DNA from: Gammaproteobacteria bacterium
GTDB lineage: Bacteria > Pseudomonadota > Gammaproteobacteria > Magnimaribacterales > AG-339-G14
DNA length: 35,060 nt
Assembly (NCBI GenBank): GCA_004213955.1
Contig: SGZL01000012.1
Coordinates: 1-35,060 of the forward strand
Direction: 5' to 3'
Under the pieces are notes generated by a model. That model was not told the origin of the DNA and ran no database searches. It was given only the letters and a program-made list of their open reading frames with translations. A program made the translations under genes and the position numbers. How positions within the stretch are numbered: position 1 is the stretch's first letter; every line of letters begins with the position of its first letter. Shown here piece by piece: positions 24,623 through 31,541 of this stretch.

Positions 24623-25753
24623 TTACATTGCCTCTAAAAATAATTTTTCCCATTCTTCTGGAGTAGGTAATCTGGGAGTTGTCATGTTGCTTGGGTCCGT
24701 TATTGAATGAGCAACGAGTTCAGGGATCATTTCTTCAGTCACTCCCATTTCTTTCAACCCACTTGGCAAGCCAATTTTTTCGTTTAATTTTTCAATTTCA
24801 ACTGCTAGATCAACCGATTCGCTTTTTCCCATAGCTCTAGAAATTCTTGGATATTTATCACCTACATGATCATGATTGAACCTGAGAATTGTTGGCAATA
24901 TAACTCCGTTCAAAGTTCCATGATGCAGTCTCAGTTCTCGATTCGCTCCAATTGCATGACTCATGGAATGTACTGCTCCAAGTCCTTTAGAAAATGCCAT
25001 AGCACCTTCGGTAGAGGCCATCATCATATTCCATCGCGCATCTTTATCTTGACCATCTTCACAAGCTCTAATGAGACTCTCTTTTTTAATTATTTTTTCA
25101 ATTCCGTCTAAGCCAACAGCTTCAGCTGGCGGATCGTTGATCGGAGACATAATTGCTTCGATACAATGAGTAAGAGCATCCATTCCCGCCCCAGCTGTTA
25201 AAACAGGAGGTAAAGCTAGAGTTAGTTCTGGATCGCAAATAGCTGCATCAGGTCTTAAATGTTCGCTAGCGAGAATAAGTTTTCTTCCATCATTCATAAT
25301 GATTACTGAGCCAGGAGAAACTTCGCTGCCAGTACCAGAAGTAGTGGGGATAGCTATCATTGGCACGGTTTTATTTATTTTTCCTAAACCTCCTTCATTA
25401 ATGGAATAATCAACTACATTGCCTTCATGATTTGCCATCAACGCAACCGCTTTTCCTAAGTCCATACTTGAGCCTCCTCCAAAACCTATAACGCCATCAC
25501 AGTCATTAGTTTTGTATGTTTCCAAGGCTTCGTTGACAGCCTTTTCAGTAGGATTGGCCGGCGTCTTTTCATAAAAAGTAGGAGAAAGCTCGTTTGACAG
25601 AAGATTTCTTATTTTGTCTGTCATACCAATGGAAGCAAGACCAGGGTCTGTACATATTAAAGGCTTTTTTATTCCATGAGCTTTAAGTATTTCAGATATT
25701 TTTTTTAAAGATCCGTTTTCAAAGTGAGGTTTGTTGAGAAAATTGAGTTGCAT
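24623..25753 (-). CDS. Iron-type (group III) alcohol dehydrogenase
   Basis: Protein of 376 residues in the metal-dependent alcohol dehydrogenase / maleylacetate reductase-like family. The NAD(P) motif GFGGGSSMDLGKA is at 90-102, and PTTSGTGSEVSP is at 136-147. The metal ligands of FucO-type enzymes are all found: Asp192 and His196 (MDALTHCIEA), His262 (GAVHSMSHAIG) and His278 (LRLHHGTLNG). The reaction is therefore a reversible alcohol-aldehyde/ketone conversion with an unknown substrate; reduction of an aromatic-ring-cleavage product is another option in the family. It follows DUF1330 by nine bases and precedes the odd SDR, in an operon divergent from a TonB-dependent receptor. Confidence 0.92.
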   Translation of the reverse strand: MQLNFLNKPHFENGSLKKISEILKAHGIKKPLICTDPGLASIGMTDKIRNLLSNELSPTFYEKTPANPTEKAVNEALETYKTNDCDGVIGFGGGSSMDLGKAVALMANHEGNVVDYSINEGGLGKINKTVPMIAIPTTSGTGSEVSPGSVIIMNDGRKLILASEHLRPDAAICDPELTLALPPVLTAGAGMDALTHCIEAIMSPINDPPAEAVGLDGIEKIIKKESLIRACEDGQDKDARWNMMMASTEGAMAFSKGLGAVHSMSHAIGANRELRLHHGTLNGVILPTILRFNHDHVGDKYPRISRAMGKSESVDLAVEIEKLNEKIGLPSGLKEMGVTEEMIPELVAHSITDPSNMTTPRLPTPEEWEKLFLEAM

Positions 25754-25762
25754 TATAAAAAC

Positions 25763-26065
25763 TTATCCTAAACTTTTGATGACTGATAAATTATGCATTA
25801 CAGAATTTGGATGTCTGTGGTCTTTTGACAACTTCTGATACTCTTCATCGTTGTACCAACTGTCAAATTCATTCTTTGAATTGAATGTCCACATGGCAAC
25901 TCTACCTTTTAGTTCTTCGCCTTCAATTTTTTCTGGAGTGTCATCAAAAGTAATAAATTCTCCACCATGTTTTTTTAAAATACCAAAAAAGCCTTTTTCA
26001 TAATTTCTAAATTCTTCCGAATTACTTATTTCAAAATTTGCTATAACGTAAACCTTATCAGACAT
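25763..26065 (-). CDS. DUF1330 family small protein
   Basis: Protein of 100 residues of the DUF1330 type, a ferredoxin-like dimeric alpha/beta-barrel domain. KVYVIANFEISNSEEFRNYE (first strand and helix), HGGEFITFDDTPEKIEGEEL and VAMWTFNSKNEFDSWYNDEEYQKL fit the family pattern. I start at the ATG at 26065 because GAGGAG lies a few bases upstream; an in-frame TTG at 26077 falls inside that site and is unlikely. Its function is unknown. It is the first gene of the four-gene operon with the alcohol dehydrogenase. Confidence 0.85.
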   Translation of the reverse strand: MSDKVYVIANFEISNSEEFRNYEKGFFGILKKHGGEFITFDDTPEKIEGEELKGRVAMWTFNSKNEFDSWYNDEEYQKLSKDHRHPNSVMHNLSVIKSLG

Positions 26066-26083
26066 ATCTCTCCTCAACTATAT

Positions 26084-26100
26084 GATGAAATTATCTTATC
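26084..26100. promoter_or_regulatory. Imperfect palindrome between the DUF1330 operon and a TonB receptor
   Basis: GATGAAATTATCTTATC is a 17-base imperfect palindrome with both ends GAT...ATC. It lies 19 bases upstream of the DUF1330 start and 118 bases upstream of the receptor start. It resembles a degenerate Fur-type site, and iron control of a TonB-dependent receptor would be usual, but the DNA is AT-rich and chance is possible. Confidence 0.2.
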
Positions 26101-26217
26101 AAAAAATAGTATAAATTTTTTTTATTTTTCTTATCGCCGACTCAAAGACGGGCAAAAAGTCTTTTAATTATATGATTTTAAAAATAAAATTTTAAAAATA
26201 TTCTATAGGGGGAATAA

Positions 26218-28704
26218 ATGAGAAATTTAAAAACGTCTGCAATTGCATTATTTACATGTATTGTCTTTTCAAGCGCTGGAGTAGCTCAAGCTACATTAGA
26301 GGAGCTTGTTGTTACAGCTACTAAATCTGAGTCTACTGTAATGGATACTGCAGCTGCAGTAACTGCAATAAGTGGCGAAGGGCTGCAATCAGCCAGAGCC
26401 AACAATATTGAAGGATTGTCTTTAGTTTCGCCGGATTTAGTCGTTGCTGGGGAAGGAAAGTCTAGAATGAACTTAAGAATTAGAGGAGTTGGTTCATATG
26501 CTTTTGATATTGCTACTGACCCAGGTGTAATTATGGTGATTGACGGAATTGCCCAGCCTAGAATTTCAACCATGACACAAAATTTTAATGACGTTGAACG
26601 TCTAGAAATTCTAAAAGGACCCCAAGGAGCGCTTTATGGAACCAATGCCCTTGGTGGAATAGTTAACATTGTTTCAAAAAAAGCAACTCAAGAGCAAATG
26701 GCAAGATTAAGTATAGGAGCAGGAACTATTGGTTTAGTTAATTCAGATTTGATGATCCAAGGAGGAGTTACTGATTCAGTTTCTGCAAGATTTAATCTTC
26801 AAAAAACTACCGACGATGGCACCATGACTGAAACAACTTATGGTAACAACAATGGGGCGGATGTACAGGTAGCAAAATTACAATTTTACGGTGAAACCGA
26901 TGCCGGCGAGTGGAATGCTTCGTTATCACATACAACTTTAATGCAGGAAGCAGTAATATCTGAACCTGTTTTCTTATGTAATTCTGCTAATCCTCAAGCT
27001 CATTATGTCTTAACTCCTGCAATTCCTGGAAGCACAGATTTCTGTGCATCTCTTCCTGCTGCAAATGTTGATGGAGTTCAAGGTGACAAAAATACCGCTA
27101 ATGCGATTTATGCTGACTCAATTGCAGATCCTCGAGCTCAAGAGTTAACTACGGATGGTTTTAATTTTACTGAAACAATTAATTTTGGATTGAATTATCA
27201 AGTGGATTTTGATGATTATTCTCTTACTACGCTTTTTGGATATCAAAAGGCGAATTCTGGAGAATCAAGAGATTTTGATTCGTTTGTTTCAGACGTAATG
27301 ATTCAAAGTCATGGCGCAGACACTGAAACTATGACATTTGAACTGAGATTAGACTCTGAAACAGATTCTGGAATTGCTTGGTCTGCGGGTCTATATGCGA
27401 TGCAAGATGAAGGAACAAGAAGCGATAACTTCTCTACAGGCCCAGCTGGCTTACCTAGTGCTTTTGTAACACTTTCAGCAGTAGCAATGGTAAATAATGC
27501 TAACGGTACAACATTGAATCCATTGGCAAATCCAGGCGATATGGTAGCAGTTATTCAAGCAGTAAATGCTTGTGCTCAATCTGGGAATTGTATGGCCTAT
27601 GTCCAACCAACTGTCCAAAGAGGAACTAACTTTAACGGCACTACTGACTTAGCTAACTTTAACAATGTTCTTGCAGGTGGAAGGTTTGATAACATCGCCA
27701 CAGTGAGTATTGACACTGAAGTAACGGCAATTTTCGGAAGCGTTAAATTTCCTTTAACTGATGATTTATCTTTGCTTTTAGCAGGAAGATATACCGACCA
27801 TAGTAAACCCTACACTTATTCAGGAGCAACTAATGGTATCGGCGTGATATTAATGCCAGTTCCATTCAATACTGGTGAAATAGTTATTGAAGCAGAAGAA
27901 TTTACTCCAAAGGCTACTTTAGAATATGTATTTGACGATAGCCTAGCTTGGTTCACTTATTCTAATGGTTACAAAATCGGCGCACCAAGTTTTGCACAAT
28001 GGTCTTCAGCTGTCGCGAGTGTTCCGTCAGGAGATGAAGAAATAACTATGATGGAAGCAGGTTATAAAACTACCTTTGGTAATGGCAGCCAGCTAGAGTT
28101 GATTTATTATGATTATGATTACGATAATAAACAAAATTTATTAGTTGCTATGGGACCTACTGGACCATATGGAAAATTAGTATTCGGAGATGCATCAATT
28201 TCTGGACTCGATGTGGCGTTTAGAACTTTACTAGGTCCAGCAACTAAATTGTCTGTCGCTTACGCTTATATTGATGGTGCTTGGGATGATTTTGTTAACG
28301 ACGCAACTTATGGCGCTGGTTCAAGTAATCCTAATGGAAAACAGATGGCAGGATTACCGCTCCCATTTACTGCAGACAACAATCTTTCTTTGAGTTTGGA
28401 ACATGTTCAATCAACAGAATTGGGAGATATTGCTTTCACCGCTTCTTATGCTTACAAAGATAAATATATCTTGTTTGTAGAAGACTATCCTGGAGTAGTG
28501 GATGTTGATCCATACTCTCTATTGAACTTTGACATGACTCTTTCAACTAATGAAGGGTATGATCTTTCACTGTACTGTAAGAATTGTTTAGATGAGCAGT
28601 ATTACAACGTTGCTCTAATGTTGCCAAGACTTTCTGGAGGAGGAGCACGAAACCAACTTGCACAAGGAAGACAGATCGGAGTTCAGTGGACTTCTGAATT
28701 CTAA
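26218..28704 (+). CDS. TonB-dependent outer-membrane receptor
   Basis: Receptor of 828 residues. The signal peptide ends near AGVAQA (~residue 24). The TonB box region LEELVVTATKSE follows, then the plug domain (~40-160) with IRGVGSYAF, VIDGI and RLEILKGPQGALYGTNALGGIVNIVSK. The rest is a 22-strand-type beta-barrel ending in Phe828 (QWTSEF), as outer-membrane proteins do. Several cysteines sit in long loops (LCNSANPQ/FCASLP, CAQSGNC) and late in YCKNCLDEQYYN, a typical C-terminal receptor motif. The substrate is unknown; siderophores and larger organics are both possible. A G-rich site (GGGGGAATAA) precedes the ATG. A strong terminator follows. Confidence 0.93.
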   Translation: MRNLKTSAIALFTCIVFSSAGVAQATLEELVVTATKSESTVMDTAAAVTAISGEGLQSARANNIEGLSLVSPDLVVAGEGKSRMNLRIRGVGSYAFDIATDPGVIMVIDGIAQPRISTMTQNFNDVERLEILKGPQGALYGTNALGGIVNIVSKKATQEQMARLSIGAGTIGLVNSDLMIQGGVTDSVSARFNLQKTTDDGTMTETTYGNNNGADVQVAKLQFYGETDAGEWNASLSHTTLMQEAVISEPVFLCNSANPQAHYVLTPAIPGSTDFCASLPAANVDGVQGDKNTANAIYADSIADPRAQELTTDGFNFTETINFGLNYQVDFDDYSLTTLFGYQKANSGESRDFDSFVSDVMIQSHGADTETMTFELRLDSETDSGIAWSAGLYAMQDEGTRSDNFSTGPAGLPSAFVTLSAVAMVNNANGTTLNPLANPGDMVAVIQAVNACAQSGNCMAYVQPTVQRGTNFNGTTDLANFNNVLAGGRFDNIATVSIDTEVTAIFGSVKFPLTDDLSLLLAGRYTDHSKPYTYSGATNGIGVILMPVPFNTGEIVIEAEEFTPKATLEYVFDDSLAWFTYSNGYKIGAPSFAQWSSAVASVPSGDEEITMMEAGYKTTFGNGSQLELIYYDYDYDNKQNLLVAMGPTGPYGKLVFGDASISGLDVAFRTLLGPATKLSVAYAYIDGAWDDFVNDATYGAGSSNPNGKQMAGLPLPFTADNNLSLSLEHVQSTELGDIAFTASYAYKDKYILFVEDYPGVVDVDPYSLLNFDMTLSTNEGYDLSLYCKNCLDEQYYNVALMLPRLSGGGARNQLAQGRQIGVQWTSEF

Positions 28705-28733
28705 GTTAGAACTTATTGTTTAAGTTTATTCAT

Positions 28734-28765
28734 AAAAAAGCGCCTAATTAGTTAGGCGCTTTTTT
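28734..28765. terminator. Bidirectional rho-independent terminator
   Basis: A perfect 14-bp inverted repeat, AAAAAAGCGCCTAA and TTAGGCGCTTTTTT, with a four-base TTAG loop. A GCGCC core is flanked by an A tract and a T tract, so it can stop transcription from both sides: the receptor from the left and the MarR-like gene from the right. Its right edge overlaps the end of the MarR gene by two bases. Confidence 0.9.
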
Positions 28766-29276
28766 ATTTCGACTCTACAAGTTCAGATATTACCTCGTTG
28801 ATTTGATCTAAGGAAACACCAACTGTCTTTTCAAGGATACTTTTTACGGAAGGCCCAAGTGAATTAGCCAAAACTTGATATATTGAAAGATGCATGGCGA
28901 CCATTGAAAAAGCTTCTTCAGTCGGATGGTACTCGATCACTCTCTTATCTCTGCTAGGAATTTTTTTAAAATAGCCTTGTTTTGTAGCTCTACTAATTAA
29001 TCTCTCAATACTTCTTGTATTTAAATTAGTAGTTCCTACTAAATCACTCATGGTAAAAAATCCTTTGGTTATAAAATTAGAGACCATAATTAATCGAATC
29101 AACTCATATCTGCTGTCATTGACATATACCTGGTTCCAATCAGAAGTTTCTGCAAATTTAGCTATCACTTCGTACTTTTTTAACTCAAAATCAAGCATGG
29201 CTTGTGAAAGCAATTTCAAGCTGGCAAGTTTATCTAATTTATTTTTCATAAAGTTTGAAAATATTAAATGATACAT
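28764..29276 (-). CDS. MarR-like winged-helix transcriptional regulator
   Basis: Protein of 170 residues with a winged-helix domain in the middle. The helix FFTMSDLVGTTNLNTRSIERLISRATKQGYFKKI (~84-117) has the MarR-type recognition helix, and the wing contains SRDKRVIEYHPTEEAFS (D-x-R near residue 121). Helices before and after would form the dimer interface. The ATG may be at 29276 or at 29249 (KNKLDKLASLK start); neither has a good ribosome binding site. It is divergent from the sulfatase gene and convergent to the first receptor, so its own promoter, the sulfatase, or the receptor could be targets (inference). Confidence 0.75.
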   Translation of the reverse strand: MYHLIFSNFMKNKLDKLASLKLLSQAMLDFELKKYEVIAKFAETSDWNQVYVNDSRYELIRLIMVSNFITKGFFTMSDLVGTTNLNTRSIERLISRATKQGYFKKIPSRDKRVIEYHPTEEAFSMVAMHLSIYQVLANSLGPSVKSILEKTVGVSLDQINEVISELVESK

Positions 29277-29336
29277 TTAACTTTGTTAGAATAGCATTTC
29301 CAGGGGAGTATTTCTAAGTCTAGTAAAAACCGATAA

Positions 29337-30896
29337 ATGAAAATTTTTTTTCTTTTAATAATCACTCTTGTGTCGGGTTTCTTAAAAGCCAACGAGAAGC
29401 CCAATATAATAATCATTTTGACTGATGATCTAGGCTGGGGCGATGTTTCTTATCATGGAGGTTACATTCCAACTCCAAACATCGATCAATTGGCTCAAGA
29501 TGGCATGGAAATGAATAGGTTTTATGCCAATCCGGTTTGTAGTCCAACTAGAGCATCTTTATTAACCGGGCTTCACATTTTTAATCACGGTGTCGTGCGA
29601 CCCTTTATGAATCCAGCGGCTGAGCAAACAGGTATGCCGCCAGAATTAAAAATTATGCCACAGTATCTTAAAGAGGCGGGCTACCAAACCGCCTTGTCTG
29701 GAAAATGGCATCTTGGTATGGCTAAAGAGGAATTTTGGCCTACCAATAGAGGTTTTGAGACAAGTTATGGACATATGACTGGCGGCATAGGCTACTTCGA
29801 TCATACAGCTGCAGGTCGATTGGATTGGCACAGAAATGAAAAAACATTAATCGAAGAAGGATATTCAACTGAGTTAATTGCTAACGAAGCGATCAATATC
29901 ATTCAAAATAAAGATACAAATAGACCTTTGTTCTTATATATTGCTTTCAATGCACCACACACTCCCATAGAAGCACCAGATAAAAATATTGAATCTTTTT
30001 CTTTTTTGGAAAATAAAAAAGACAGGGTATACGCTGCAAATGTAAACGCTCTAGATCATGAAATAGGAAGGATAATAAAAGCAATAGAAAATAAAGGAAT
30101 ACTGGAAGAGACAATTATCATTTTCTTTAGCGATAATGGTCCAGTTTTCGATGTGGATCCGATAGTCAAAGTTATTGCTCCAAATCTAGTTAATGCCAGA
30201 GGAAGTACGGCCGGATTGAGAGGCAGTAAAGTTTCAGCTCTGGAAGGAGGTATAAGGGTCCCTGCAGTAATCTGGTGGAAGGGAAAAATAGAAAACTCAA
30301 AATCTGAGCAATTCTTTTTTGTACAAGACTTATTGCCAACTCTATTAACTGCATTAGATATAAAAGTGGATAAAACAGAATTTGACGGCAGAGATAAATG
30401 GAAGAATTTAATCACAAATGAAATAACTCCACCAAATAATGCCTTTGTTGGAGCGAGAGTTATTTCAGATGAAAGAGCTTTATTTGACGGTGAATGGAAG
30501 CTTTATTCGGCAAAACCTCAATTAATTCCCATATCGCCCTCGTATAGTTTGTTCAACATCGTTGAAGATCCTTTTGAAACGAACGATTTATCTAAATATG
30601 AACCTGAGATTTTTGAAAGTATGAAAACAATTCTTACCTCTTTACCAGGTCGAGATGTTGTGGGTGATATGAACCCAGCTCACTCTTATCTTCATGGTGA
30701 TGATAGGCAGGGAGGCACTGAATTAGGCTCTCCGTGGTTAGAAGGCGATTATGAATTACATACTCCACCCTCTACAGTTCTATCAATTCTAATCACAATT
30801 TGGATTTTAATATTAGCTTTTAAAGAATACTTATTGGCTCTATTAATAATCATTTTGATACCAATTATATTTTTTAAATTTGTAAGAAAATCATGA
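29337..30896 (+). CDS. Sulfatase with C-terminal membrane anchor
   Basis: Type I sulfatase of 519 residues. A signal peptide (KIFFLLIITLVSGFLKANE) is followed by IIIILTDDLGWGDVSYHGG, whose acids bind calcium. The formylglycine motif CSPTRASLLTG has Cys68, so it needs a formylglycine-generating enzyme from elsewhere in the genome. GKWHLGM (124-130), FNAPHTPIEAP and FFSDNGP are conserved sulfatase segments. Two hydrophobic helices at ~477-515 end in a basic tail (FVRKS), which suggests a membrane-anchored enzyme facing the periplasm. Substrate unknown. Its end overlaps the next start (ATGA), so it is probably coupled to the VTT-type gene. No clear ribosome binding site precedes the ATG. Confidence 0.92.
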   Translation: MKIFFLLIITLVSGFLKANEKPNIIIILTDDLGWGDVSYHGGYIPTPNIDQLAQDGMEMNRFYANPVCSPTRASLLTGLHIFNHGVVRPFMNPAAEQTGMPPELKIMPQYLKEAGYQTALSGKWHLGMAKEEFWPTNRGFETSYGHMTGGIGYFDHTAAGRLDWHRNEKTLIEEGYSTELIANEAINIIQNKDTNRPLFLYIAFNAPHTPIEAPDKNIESFSFLENKKDRVYAANVNALDHEIGRIIKAIENKGILEETIIIFFSDNGPVFDVDPIVKVIAPNLVNARGSTAGLRGSKVSALEGGIRVPAVIWWKGKIENSKSEQFFFVQDLLPTLLTALDIKVDKTEFDGRDKWKNLITNEITPPNNAFVGARVISDERALFDGEWKLYSAKPQLIPISPSYSLFNIVEDPFETNDLSKYEPEIFESMKTILTSLPGRDVVGDMNPAHSYLHGDDRQGGTELGSPWLEGDYELHTPPSTVLSILITIWILILAFKEYLLALLIIILIPIIFFKFVRKS

Positions 30897-31534
30897 AATT
30901 ACCTTTGTGGTTAAGATGGACTATTTTTGGAGTAATAGTTTTTACTTCTCTTGTCTTGCCCTTAATTATTTTTGAAAGCCCACTTTCGAAATATGGAGAA
31001 ATTGCTTTGAATTGGGCAGGAGATAACGAGTTATTAGTATCTTTTGTTGTGATTATCGCTCTTACAGCTGATGTAATTTTACCGGTACCTAATGGGCTAA
31101 CTAACACCCTAGCCGGAGTTTCTCTTGGCTGGACGGTTGCATCTTTAGTTGTTTGGGTGGGGCTTAATTTAGGAGCCTGTGTAGGCTATTGCCTGGGTCG
31201 TTTTGCAGCTAGGCCATTGGCCCAAAAAATGATTAGTGAAAGTGACTTTAACGAGGCTGAAAAATCCCTTAAAAATTTTAGTACCATAGGCTTGATCCTT
31301 TCTAGACCAGTCCCAGCTTTTGCAGAATTGATAACAATAAGCGCGGGTCTAGCAAGAATGTCTTTTATTAAATTTATCCTAGTAGTTGGAATTGTAAATA
31401 TTGGAGTTGCAGTCGTATTTTCAGGTATTGGCGCCGCAGCTATGGAAGCTAATTCTTCAACTCTAGCATTTATCGGAGTTGCTGTATTACCTGCTTTATT
31501 CTATTGGACTTATATCAAGTTTTATAAAAGATAA
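30893..31534 (+). CDS. VTT-domain (DedA/TVP38-like) membrane protein
   Basis: Integral membrane protein of 213 residues with a VTT-type core. LPVPNGLTNTLAGVSLGWTVASLVVWVG is the family's N-terminal half, GYCLGRFAARP (~101-111) carries the conserved G-R-x-x-x, and the C-terminal half has SRPVPAFAELITISAGLARMSF with the R-P-V-P motif and a following glycine-rich helix (GIGAAAM). Members act as lipid flippases or scramblases or have envelope roles. Overlap with the sulfatase gene suggests linked expression. It is seven bases from the convergent second receptor. Confidence 0.88.
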   Translation: MKLPLWLRWTIFGVIVFTSLVLPLIIFESPLSKYGEIALNWAGDNELLVSFVVIIALTADVILPVPNGLTNTLAGVSLGWTVASLVVWVGLNLGACVGYCLGRFAARPLAQKMISESDFNEAEKSLKNFSTIGLILSRPVPAFAELITISAGLARMSFIKFILVVGIVNIGVAVVFSGIGAAAMEANSSTLAFIGVAVLPALFYWTYIKFYKR

Positions 31535-31541
31535 CTTCAAT

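Noticed and set aside
24866-25111. Open frame antisense to the alcohol dehydrogenase gene
   Set aside because: The region encodes metal-binding parts of the alcohol dehydrogenase on the other strand; the antisense product has no recognisable pattern.
26066-26077. TTG start of the DUF1330 gene
   Set aside because: The TTG lies inside the GAGGAG ribosome binding site that serves the ATG at 26065.
26144-26164. Hairpin AAAGAC / GTCTTT as a terminator or riboswitch
   Set aside because: The stem is only six base pairs and AT-rich with a nine-base loop, and no transcript is expected to end there; chance in AT-rich DNA is likely.
29337-30896. Functional link between the sulfatase and the TauE/SafE-like permease
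   Set aside because: The genes are about 14 kb apart in unrelated operons; a shared sulfur theme is not enough evidence.
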